A DNA stretch of 5,767 nt from Bacillota bacterium (GCA_021779235.1 JAJYBA010000108.1:1-5767), one strand, 5' to 3'; numbered from the stretch's first letter, positions 1 through 5,615 are shown. Made by a program: numbers and translations. Notes: generated from the sequence alone by a model not told the origin.

Positions 1-584
1 GTTTCTATATATCCATTTTTAATGGCATTTAGAAATGTGTAATCTTGCCATTCCTTTGCCTTTGGATATGCTGTGTAAAAATCATTAATCAGTTTTTCTG
101 CCTCTGGTATAGTAATTCTTAAATCTGATGCTACTTTACTAGAACCTGCACCATATAAGATAGAGAAAGTTAAACTTTTAATTGATTTACGTTTAGAATA
201 AAAATCATCCCATAGCATTTTATAATAATTTATTTTGTCTTTATCATCAGAAGCTTCAGCACTAGCAAGTTTTGCTTTGATATCCTTGTAATCAATTTTA
301 TAGACTGTTGATGCGTTTTTGCTATGAACATCTTCACCAGAGTTTACAACCGCAATAAGATTTGGATCTTTACTTAATGATGCCAACATATAGACTTCAA
401 TTTGTGAGAAGTCAATATTCACCATAATCCAATCTTTTCTAGCCTTAATGTATTTGTCATACTTTAGTTGTAGAGCTGGATTAGCCTTAATCAGCTTTTC
501 CCATTTAACTCCAAGCTTAGTCAGAGATCCAAAACTTACAAGTTTTAACTTATTATTAATTTCTGTCTCTACTAGTTCAGACAT
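1..584 (-). CDS. Family A DNA polymerase, C-terminal half (palm motif A and fingers motif B), runs off left edge
   Basis: This gene encodes the catalytic palm and fingers of a Pol I-like replicative DNA polymerase. 194 codons are visible before the left edge. Motif A is DFSQIE with the metal-binding Asp58 (Pol I D705). An SGEDVHS segment follows at about 114-120, matching GKDIHR in Pol I. Motif B starts at Arg132, and R132, K136, F140 and Y144 have the exact spacing of Pol I R754, K758, F762 and Y766; the end reads ILYGAG. Motif C (HDE) should lie beyond the edge. Residues 1-50 do not look like polymerase; homology begins at D51-W52. The exonuclease, thumb and first palm segment are in a separate gene at 3193-5001. 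The ATG at 584 is fixed by AGAAGGA four bases upstream. Phe140 suggests ordinary Pol I-like discrimination against dideoxynucleotides. Function is nearly certain; assembly with the other half is inferred. Confidence 0.93.
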   Translation of the reverse strand, partial: MSELVETEINNKLKLVSFGSLTKLGVKWEKLIKANPALQLKYDKYIKARKDWIMVNIDFSQIEVYMLASLSKDPNLIAVVNSGEDVHSKNASTVYKIDYKDIKAKLASAEASDDKDKINYYKMLWDDFYSKRKSIKSLTFSILYGAGSSKVASDLRITIPEAEKLINDFYTAYPKAKEWQDYTFLNAIKNGYIE

Positions 585-588
585 GAAA

Positions 589-595
589 TCCTTCT
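589..595 (-). promoter_or_regulatory. Shine-Dalgarno of the polymerase C-terminal half
   Basis: AGAAGGA sits four bases (TTTC) before the ATG at 584. The same seven bases with the same four-base spacing precede the N-terminal half (5006-5012). It shows the C-terminal half is set up for its own translation start rather than being a leftover fragment. Confidence 0.8.
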
Positions 596-617
596 CATAT
601 AACTTGTTAATGTATTG

Positions 618-1352
618 CTATTTAACAGCTCTTCCACCTAGATAACCAACAGCTAAAGCTATACCAGCTTTCAACCACCCATTTACTTTCTCTGCTTTAA
701 CTTGATCTGTGGTTATTTTAACCTGCTTATTTAGTAAATCTACCTGTTGAATACGCTGTTGTTCACGTTGATCACCAGCAATTATTACTTTATTGCTAAG
801 GTCTATTGTTTTATTTAGATTTGTTACTAGCTCACCTGACTTATTTAGAGCTGTTTGTGTAGTTGTAAGTTTTAGCTCAAGCCCAGGAACTCTTAATGCA
901 TCCTTATTCCAAGTCCAAATTTTTGGTAAAGACACTTCACCAGTTATATAGTTTGTTGGAGATGCTGGAACTTGTACAAATACAACACCAGCCTTAGATA
1001 AATCCTCTACTATTACTTTGTTATCTGCTGGCGGATTTGGTGTAGGTGGTGGCATTGGTATATCTGCAGCACGTTTTTTCCAATAATCAGCATCTTTTTG
1101 TAGAGAAGCATTCTTAGACTCAACCTGGGTCTTTTCTTGTTTTATCGCATTATACTGTGTTGTTATGTCATTAATTTTCTTGTTATACTCGTTGTTTAAA
1201 ACTGTTAGCTGATCATGAGCTACCTGTAATTTATTCTTGTAATATTCCCAGCCCTTAAGTCCAAGTAAGGAAATTAAAATAAATATACAGGCATATATGT
1301 ATGGTTTAAGTGATATTTTTATTTCTGAAAATATACTTGATAAATTAAACAT
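618..1352 (-). CDS. Membrane-anchored coiled-coil protein, Rz/spanin-like
   Basis: The 244-residue protein has one clear N-terminal membrane segment (about 18-33). A long polar, probably coiled-coil stretch follows (38-95), then a proline-rich hinge (PMPPPTPNPPA, 100-110), a segment with beta character (112-150), a second helical stretch (155-224) and a hydrophobic glycine-containing tail (225-241). LNK recurs at 169-171, 179-181 and 207-209. An inner-membrane anchor with a periplasmic coiled coil is typical of i-spanins (Rz), which help disrupt the outer membrane at lysis, but this is longer than most. Cys22 sits before, not after, the hydrophobic stretch, so it is not a good lipobox. No nested Rz1-like lipoprotein frame was seen near the 5' end. 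The start shares one base with the stop of the 114-residue membrane gene (TAATG), so translation is probably coupled. A structural or host-exclusion protein is an alternative. Confidence 0.5.
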   Translation of the reverse strand: MFNLSSIFSEIKISLKPYIYACIFILISLLGLKGWEYYKNKLQVAHDQLTVLNNEYNKKINDITTQYNAIKQEKTQVESKNASLQKDADYWKKRAADIPMPPPTPNPPADNKVIVEDLSKAGVVFVQVPASPTNYITGEVSLPKIWTWNKDALRVPGLELKLTTTQTALNKSGELVTNLNKTIDLSNKVIIAGDQREQQRIQQVDLLNKQVKITTDQVKAEKVNGWLKAGIALAVGYLGGRAVK

Positions 1353-1696
1353 TAGTTTGTATCATCTTTTTTAGTATCATCATTATTAATTTTTGGCTTA
1401 TCTGTAACAGTTAATACAGTTGAGTCATTTCTGTCAACCTTGGAAAATGTTGCCAATACTACTAAAGCACCAGATATTGTTATTAACTCTGAACCTAGAG
1501 GCCTTTTTAAAAAGGTAATAAATGTAAGTATTACTAAAAATCCAATAACCAAAGCTATGCCAGCTAAAACAGCCAGGAAAGCAGAAACTCTATCTTGAGT
1601 ATCTTCTCTAATTACACTCTTTAAATACGTAATAGGTGAAGGTATCTTGGATAGTAAAAATGAGATGACATTTTTAGTTGTATCGGCGTAAGACAT
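1352..1696 (-). CDS. Small two-span membrane protein, holin-like candidate
   Basis: The 114-residue protein has a strong hydrophobic segment (about 38-63) and a second weaker one (about 70-85), split by the short loop KRPLGSE. An amphipathic N-terminus of about 35 residues precedes them, and a charged tail with an Asp/Lys-rich end (NNDDTKKDDTN) follows. The size and two spans fit a class II holin or a lysis-associated membrane protein. The gene directly after it, coupled through TAATG, is spanin-like, which supports a lysis cassette. Against this, the C-terminus is not strongly basic as in many holins, and no endolysin is present in the window. The start at 1696 has a modest AAGG about ten bases upstream, inside a short palindrome. 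That this is a real membrane protein gene is secure; the holin role is a guess. Confidence 0.45.
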   Translation of the reverse strand: MSYADTTKNVISFLLSKIPSPITYLKSVIREDTQDRVSAFLAVLAGIALVIGFLVILTFITFLKRPLGSELITISGALVVLATFSKVDRNDSTVLTVTDKPKINNDDTKKDDTN

Positions 1697-1709
1697 AGGT
1701 ATAATACCT
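1697..1709 (-). repeat. 13-base palindrome covering the likely ribosome binding site of the 114-residue gene
   Basis: On the coding strand the sequence is AGGTAT-T-ATACCT, a perfect six-base inverted repeat ending at the base before the ATG at 1696. The left arm holds the AGG of the only Shine-Dalgarno-like sequence. In RNA at most four base pairs with a five-base loop can form, so the structure is weak. It could be a small operator, a translation modulator or chance. Confidence 0.3.
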
Positions 1710-1734
1710 TGTATGTAGTAGTAATATTCTATAT

Positions 1735-2001
1735 TTAATTCTTATTATCTGGTGGCCTAGTAGCAGATAAAATTACTGGTGTCCAGTATCCTGATTTAGG
1801 TTCTATGTGTAAGTATTGTTTAATCTTAACCCACATAGGGATGTCATCATCAGCATAAAGGCAAACATTACTGCTAATAAAATCATTGCCAACTTCCTCA
1901 CTTAATTTTCCCTCAGCAATAAGTTTTCTAACAGTAACCTCCATAGCGGCTGTTAGCATTGTATTTATTTTTGTCTCTCCAGATATTGTTGGAATTTGCA
2001 T
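1735..2001 (-). CDS. Hypothetical small protein, 88 residues
   Basis: No family is recognised. The first 42 residues look largely helical (KINTMLTAAMEVTVRKLIAEGKL is the core, about 11-33). The second half has VCLYADDDIPMW and a short region rich in aromatic residues and proline (QYLHIEPKSGYW, then a polar PPDNKN tail). No signal peptide or membrane segment is visible. The start at 2001 is well supported by AGGAG six bases upstream (2008-2012), the best ribosome binding site among the genes between the two polymerase halves. The gene lies 37 bases after the GP88-like gene and 38 bases before the membrane protein gene. It is probably a soluble accessory protein; no function can be assigned. 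Confidence 0.7.
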   Translation of the reverse strand: MQIPTISGETKINTMLTAAMEVTVRKLIAEGKLSEEVGNDFISSNVCLYADDDIPMWVKIKQYLHIEPKSGYWTPVILSATRPPDNKN

Positions 2002-2007
2002 AAGCTT

Positions 2008-2012
2008 CTCCT
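2008..2012 (-). promoter_or_regulatory. Shine-Dalgarno of the 88-residue gene
   Basis: AGGAG lies six bases before the ATG at 2001 and decides that start. Confidence 0.75.
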
Positions 2013-2038
2013 AGTAATGTTATATTTAATATTTTATA

Positions 2039-2692
2039 TTAGTGCTGTATGAAATACACTGATCTTGTAGTTGTCTTTAGCTTGTCATTAAAACAAAATT
2101 TACAGGTATCACATAGCATCTTTTTATGAACCTGGTTTGGGCATATAATTGTTTGTCTTGATACTAAAGAAGAGAACATATTTATATCATGCAAACCAAC
2201 ATATGATACCCTCCAAGTATTTGGAGGCAGTATTTTTAGTGCTAATATTTCATCATCTAATGATGCAAATAGTTCTACATTGGGTTGACTTCTTAATATC
2301 TCTAAATGTGGAAGAAAATTAGAAAGTCTCCAACTTCTCGTGTAAGAATAAAATTTCATTGTAGGATTATTTTTTGCAATTTTTATTAAGTCATAAACAT
2401 ATTTTATTGAAAATATGTCTCCTGAAACATGCAATCTCATTGTTAAAATATTTTTAGCTAAAAGCTTTTTAATAACAATATCCATTTGGTCAACAAATGA
2501 TGCTTCCTCAGTTGCTTTATAGTTTTCTTCATAAGACTTTTTTGCATTCTTATAAATACGTTCTACTTTTGCAGCATAACAGGCTTTTGAACACCATGAG
2601 GTAGCTCCTGGACATGTGGATATTGTAGGTAATGAAAAGCTAGGAATTTTTCCTAACTTTGTGTTCTGTTTTGAAATAGTTATTTTAGCCAT
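2039..2692 (-). CDS. GP88-like phage protein with conserved cysteine clusters
   Basis: The 217-residue protein matches, from memory of the family pattern, the phage GP88 proteins: an N-terminal KLGKIPSFSLP, then TCPGATSWCSKACYA (Cys27, Cys34, Cys38), RLHVSGDIF (86-94), FYSYTRSW (114-121), FASLDDE (142-148) and a C-terminal set with Cys184, Cys194, Cys197 and Cys200 (CDTCKFC). Alternating strands and helices between the motifs suggest a barrel-like fold. Cys-X6-Cys-X3-Cys differs from the classical radical SAM CX3CX2C, but seven positioned cysteines point to an iron-sulfur or zinc centre. The biochemical role is unknown. The start at 2692 has no good Shine-Dalgarno; an AT-rich hairpin lies just upstream. 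Other than chance neighbourhood, nothing directly ties it to the polymerase. Family recognition is fairly confident; metal binding is inferred. Confidence 0.75.
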   Translation of the reverse strand: MAKITISKQNTKLGKIPSFSLPTISTCPGATSWCSKACYAAKVERIYKNAKKSYEENYKATEEASFVDQMDIVIKKLLAKNILTMRLHVSGDIFSIKYVYDLIKIAKNNPTMKFYSYTRSWRLSNFLPHLEILRSQPNVELFASLDDEILALKILPPNTWRVSYVGLHDINMFSSLVSRQTIICPNQVHKKMLCDTCKFCFNDKLKTTTRSVYFIQH

Positions 2693-2729
2693 TTATGTTA
2701 TAAATCTTATGTTATTTATTAATAACATA
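2693..2729 (-). repeat. AT-rich hairpin and repeated TTATGTTAT in the gap before the GP88-like gene
   Basis: The 37-base gap is almost wholly repeats. On the plus strand, TTATGTTAT occurs at 2693-2701 and 2707-2715. An inverted copy at 2721-2729 makes a perfect nine-base stem (2708-2716 with 2721-2729) and a four-base loop. There is no GC-rich stem or U-run of a standard terminator. It could be an operator, an RNA processing site or part of an AT-rich promoter. The downstream gene lacks a clear Shine-Dalgarno, so initiation there may depend on this unstructured or hairpin leader. Confidence 0.5.
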
Positions 2730-3215
2730 TTACCCAAGCATTTTTACAAGCCATGTGTTAATGTATGTTGTGAGCGGTGTTACATAATTTTGTAATGACA
2801 GTGTTGAACATGAATTAGCTGCAATGTATTCAGAGAATGCATACAATGTATCTCGTCTAACATCTTCTATTGTTTTATTGTTATTGTCATATTCAATTGC
2901 TGAACCCAACCCATGAAGTAATACTTTTCTAGCTTCTTTTCGTTTTGCTAACGTTCCCTTACCACACAAGGAAAACTCGTCTCCTCCATATCCAGAAGCA
3001 TTAAAATATAGAGAAAACCCCACTTGTTTATTCTCTGTTAAAAGAACTAAGTCTTGATTTAGACATGTCTTTGTGGTCATTAATACAGTGTATCTTGCTA
3101 AGAATTCAGCTGTTGCTGGGTCATTTAAATTTAATGCAAATACATCATAATATGATGTGTATCGTGAATTTTTGAACTCATTAAATACTACATTACTCGG
3201 ATAAGTTACAGTCAT
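2730..3215 (-). CDS. Hypothetical protein, 161 residues, coupled to the polymerase N-terminal half
   Basis: No family is recognised. The protein has an N-terminal half with beta character (YDVFALNLN 23-31, KQVGFSLYFNASG 63-75), a glycine-rich segment GYGGDEFSLCGKGT (75-88), a basic patch KRKEARK (91-97) and a helical C-terminal third (115-160). It has no membrane segment, signal peptide or homing-endonuclease motif. Its start lies 23 bases inside the end of the polymerase N-terminal half, and no real Shine-Dalgarno is visible, so translation probably depends on ribosomes finishing the polymerase gene. That coupling, and its place directly after the truncated polymerase, make a replication accessory role possible but unproven. 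A conserved phage protein of unrelated function is equally possible. Confidence 0.7.
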   Translation of the reverse strand: MTVTYPSNVVFNEFKNSRYTSYYDVFALNLNDPATAEFLARYTVLMTTKTCLNQDLVLLTENKQVGFSLYFNASGYGGDEFSLCGKGTLAKRKEARKVLLHGLGSAIEYDNNNKTIEDVRRDTLYAFSEYIAANSCSTLSLQNYVTPLTTYINTWLVKMLG

Positions 3216-5001
3216 TTTCAGGGTCCATTACAGGCTCTAATTTTTTATTTTTCTTTTTAGCAGAAGGAACTTTAATTTTTAATGCTTTAGGAACTGTTGG
3301 CTTAGTAATATTACTTATATCTTTATTTATCTCAGCCATTACCTTAGTGTATTTTTCCTCATCCTGGTTTTTTAGTTCTAACAAAATCTCTTCATATAGC
3401 TCATTTTCAATCTCTACAATAGGTTCTGGAATGAAATAGTGTTTTACCATCGAACCAGTAGCAGGCAGTGTTAAAATATTCCCGCCTGTTTTGTCTGTCC
3501 TGGCATAACCGCATAGGTTACTCGCAGACAATCTAGCAGTTCTATTCGTTTGTCTATATTGAGAATTGAATGTCCAGGAGTTGGTCTTTTTTAAAATTCT
3601 ACTTCCAGATCCTAGTACATTGTAATATCCTTTTACATAGGAACTATATAGTTTTTGTAGTTTTTTTAGTTTATTTAGATAAAAAATAAACGGATGAAAC
3701 AGAATTAAATCATCTAAAACTTTAGCATTAGTAGCATCCTTTCCTTTACTTGTCTTTGCTGTCACTGGTAATTTTAACTTAGTAAACAGTAATTCACTAA
3801 GTTGCTGGCTTGATGCAATATTAAATCCTGCACTAACATTTCCTGAAACTAAAGACATTGCTACTTTATAAGTTTCTGTTATAGCCTCTTCAACAGATAG
3901 TTTAGTAAATGTAAACCTATCTCTGGAAATTTGATATCCGCTAATGCATAGTTCCAAGCTAGTTAAAAGAACTTGATGCGGTATATTATAGTAAAATGTT
4001 AATGCATCTCTCCCAAGAGCTGGAAGTAATAGGTTAACTAACCTAACAACTGCAATAGCATCCATAGCAGCATATGGACCAATTACTTCAACTGGAACAC
4101 TATCAAACCCAGAAAACCCTTTTAGGGCCTTTTTTCCACTTGTTTGCAATAAATAGTTTTTAGCAATATTTTTATATTGTGGAAGACCAACTAATGCCAC
4201 ATTGTTTTCCAATGAGACTGACTTGGAGGCCATGTGATAAAGGTTTAATAGTAGCATTGTATCAGCAGCAAAGTTTTTGGGCTGTCTTCCGCCAAATAGT
4301 TCCCATAATACAAGTAAGTCATACATTGCATTATGTATATACATGCTTTGAGGACTGGAGAAGAATATTTCTTCTGCTACTTCAAGAGTTTCTTCTATGG
4401 AAAATTCTGCATGAAGCTCATCAATATGTTTTTGGCTAGTTGGGACACACCAGCCTTCTTCCTCATCTGATAACCATGCAACAGAATAACACAATAGTTT
4501 AGGTTCTGGTGTTCTTAAGAAAGGATTTAAAAAATTCGTTTCAGTGTCAAACCCAAATGGTTCTAACATACACCGATTTTTTATATATTCTAAATCAGCC
4601 TTTGTTCTAGCTATTTTTATTTTAGACGGCATAGATAGTTGTTTGTCTATTTCTAGTATTGCCTTTTTAATTTTATCAAACAACGTTGTATAAATATAGC
4701 CGCCATCAAGGTAGAATAGCTCTAAAACTGAATGGTCGTCTGTTATGGTAGATACACCGCAAAACTCATCTGTTTCCCAAAAACACCCATTTCCGTAGCC
4801 GTAATGCACTACAATATGTGGTTCTATTTTCTGTATATTTTCCACAACTGTATCTATGTTTCTGGTGTATAAAGGTGTTACATCTAAGCTACAGGATGTA
4901 GCTGGAAAATATGATTGCAGTGCAGTAGACTTCTCAGATTTGCTTTCTGGATCTAAATTAAATACCAATAATACCTTTAAGCTTGGTAGTTTAGTTTCCA
5001 T
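3193..5001 (-). CDS. Family A DNA polymerase, N-terminal half (3'-5' exonuclease, thumb, first palm segment)
   Basis: This 602-residue protein carries the proofreading exonuclease and the start of the polymerase domain of a Pol I-like enzyme. Exo I is FDTET with D152 and E154, Exo II is HNAMYD with N224 and D228, ADTML follows at 246-250, and Exo III is Y310-AAM-D314. These equal Pol I D355, E357, D424, Y497 and D501, so proofreading should be active. The thumb begins at FNIASSQQLSELLF (393-406); NRTARLSAS (486-494) holds R490, equivalent to R668. Homology ends after HYFIPEP (521-527). The tail 528-602 is acidic-helical then lysine-rich, and unlike any polymerase. Residues 1-130 are an unassigned alpha/beta region; there is no 5' nuclease. 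Motifs A and B are in the gene at 1-584. The start at 5001 has AGAAGGA four bases upstream; a 15-codon longer frame from 5046 has no such site. It overlaps the preceding gene by 11 bases. Confidence 0.95.
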   Translation of the reverse strand: METKLPSLKVLLVFNLDPESKSEKSTALQSYFPATSCSLDVTPLYTRNIDTVVENIQKIEPHIVVHYGYGNGCFWETDEFCGVSTITDDHSVLELFYLDGGYIYTTLFDKIKKAILEIDKQLSMPSKIKIARTKADLEYIKNRCMLEPFGFDTETNFLNPFLRTPEPKLLCYSVAWLSDEEEGWCVPTSQKHIDELHAEFSIEETLEVAEEIFFSSPQSMYIHNAMYDLLVLWELFGGRQPKNFAADTMLLLNLYHMASKSVSLENNVALVGLPQYKNIAKNYLLQTSGKKALKGFSGFDSVPVEVIGPYAAMDAIAVVRLVNLLLPALGRDALTFYYNIPHQVLLTSLELCISGYQISRDRFTFTKLSVEEAITETYKVAMSLVSGNVSAGFNIASSQQLSELLFTKLKLPVTAKTSKGKDATNAKVLDDLILFHPFIFYLNKLKKLQKLYSSYVKGYYNVLGSGSRILKKTNSWTFNSQYRQTNRTARLSASNLCGYARTDKTGGNILTLPATGSMVKHYFIPEPIVEIENELYEEILLELKNQDEEKYTKVMAEINKDISNITKPTVPKALKIKVPSAKKKNKKLEPVMDPENDCNLSE

Positions 5002-5329
5002 TATATCCTTCTGTAAGTTTTTCTTTAATTTGCATAAAACAAGCATGTAATTCTTTGAGACCTACATACCCCATTAAAACAAAGTCATTATCAACTTTAG
5101 CTTTAATTTCTATAATTTGATCTTCAACTAAGGTAAATCTTAATTTGTTAATAGTTAAGTTAGATATTTTAAATGTTAAATCATTATCTATGAAATTGCA
5201 AAAACTAATAACTAAAGTTTTATTTGTAATTGGAATAACGATATCTGAGCATATACACAATGCAGGTATATCATTGTCTGTCTCAGTATATGAGACAGAC
5301 ATTATATCGTTATATTTAGTTTCTGACAT
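4991..5329 (-). CDS. Hypothetical protein, 112 residues
   Basis: No family is recognised. It is mostly short beta-like segments rich in Ile, Asn and Asp (for example DIVIPITNKTLVISF, 29-43, and FKISNLTINKLRFTLVED, 52-69), ending in an amphipathic helix (GLKELHACFMQIKEKLTEG, about 90-108). There is no membrane segment or signal peptide. The pattern could suit a small beta-rich fold such as a sandwich or an OB-like fold, which is a guess only. AAGGA at 5340-5344, ten bases upstream, overlaps the end of the 86-residue gene. Its last codons overlap the start of the polymerase N-terminal half by 11 bases, so the two are probably translationally linked. Three cysteines (26, 28... in LCIC, and one near 44) show no metal-site spacing. 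Confidence 0.7.
   Translation of the reverse strand: MSETKYNDIMSVSYTETDNDIPALCICSDIVIPITNKTLVISFCNFIDNDLTFKISNLTINKLRFTLVEDQIIEIKAKVDNDFVLMGYVGLKELHACFMQIKEKLTEGYNGN
5006..5012 (-). promoter_or_regulatory. Shine-Dalgarno deciding the polymerase N-terminal half start
   Basis: AGAAGGA lies four bases (TATA) before the ATG at 5001. The alternative ATG at 5046 is preceded by AAAGAATTAC with no Shine-Dalgarno. The site is identical in sequence and spacing to that of the C-terminal half. Confidence 0.85.
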
Positions 5330-5335
5330 ACTTTG

Positions 5336-5596
5336 TTATTCCTTAATAACATCTAGTAAATATTTTTTGAGCTTCTTTAGACCCAGTGATGGATCTATAA
5401 CTACTTCTTCTGCACCGATTACTACTTTATATGTAGACCAGCCAAGTTGATTCAGATTAACAAAATTATGTGAGCTGATATAAGCTGCAGCTTCTTTCTT
5501 TGTTTTAAATTTAAGAGAAACAAAATGCCCTTCATAGCTGTCTTCAGCAGAATATACATCATCTCCAGTTGGAAGGTATACAAGTTTATATGACAT
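5336..5596 (-). CDS. Hypothetical small protein, 86 residues
   Basis: No family is recognised. It opens with a strand (YKLVYLPTGDDVY, 3-15), then FVSLKFKTKKEAAAYISSH (25-43), where a strand leads into a helix. A second strand block (YKVVIGAEEVVID, about 56-68) and a basic amphipathic helix (LKKLKKYLLDVIKE) follow. This beta-beta-alpha-like arrangement is common in small phage proteins and does not give a function. The start at 5596 is supported by AGGA six bases upstream (5603-5606). The gene follows the preceding gene after 19 bases and precedes the 112-residue gene by six, so it belongs to the same transcript as the polymerase. Confidence 0.7.
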   Translation of the reverse strand: MSYKLVYLPTGDDVYSAEDSYEGHFVSLKFKTKKEAAAYISSHNFVNLNQLGWSTYKVVIGAEEVVIDPSLGLKKLKKYLLDVIKE

Positions 5597-5615
5597 AAAT
5601 TATCCTGTTATAATA

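Larger units (their letters stand above)
585..3192 (-). other. Block of five genes separating the two DNA polymerase halves
   Basis: Between the stop of the N-terminal half (3193) and the start of the C-terminal half (584) lie nearly all of the 161-residue gene, the GP88-like gene, the 88-residue gene and the two membrane protein genes. All are co-oriented with the polymerase. No LAGLIDADG, HNH or GIY-YIG endonuclease, transposase or terminal repeat was seen, so the block does not look like an intron, intein or insertion sequence. It is better read as a set of ordinary phage genes placed between the halves by rearrangement. Confidence 0.6.

Noticed and set aside
448..645. Plus-strand open frame of 65 codons
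   Set aside because: Antisense to the polymerase C-terminal half, whose motif A lies within or next to it; low-complexity hydrophobic translation typical of a shadow frame.
727..848. Three copies of TTATTTAG (727, 811, 841) within the spanin-like gene
   Set aside because: They encode the recurring Leu-Asn-Lys of the helical segment in the same frame, so coiled-coil composition explains them.
1409..1437. Minus-strand promoter: perfect TTGACA at 1432-1437 with TATTAA about 15 bases downstream
   Set aside because: The spacer is short and the -10 matches only four of six bases; it lies in coding sequence of an AT-rich region where such matches arise by chance.
1700..1705. Plus-strand TATAAT
   Set aside because: No plus-strand gene lies downstream and no -35 is visible; it is part of the palindrome at 1697-1709.
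432..3426. Split intein or trans-splicing intron joining the two polymerase halves
   Set aside because: The residue after the break is not followed by an intein-like Cys/Ser block, the second half lacks a His-Asn junction, each frame stays open well past the break and ends or starts normally, and no homing endonuclease motif is present. A trans-splicing ribozyme cannot be fully excluded by eye.
4179..4439. Plus-strand open frame of 86 codons
   Set aside because: Lies entirely antisense to the exonuclease domain with its conserved Exo II motif; no recognisable protein.
4999..5046. Longer start for the polymerase N-terminal half at 5046 (15 extra codons, MLVLCKLKK...)
   Set aside because: No Shine-Dalgarno before it and it would overlap the upstream gene by 56 bases; the ATG at 5001 has AGAAGGA at good spacing.
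4856..5050. Plus-strand open frame of 64 codons
   Set aside because: Antisense to the start of the polymerase N-terminal half.
5145..5450. Plus-strand open frame of 101 codons
   Set aside because: Runs antisense across two well-spaced minus-strand genes and their ribosome binding sites; translation is Ile/Ser/Leu-rich shadow.
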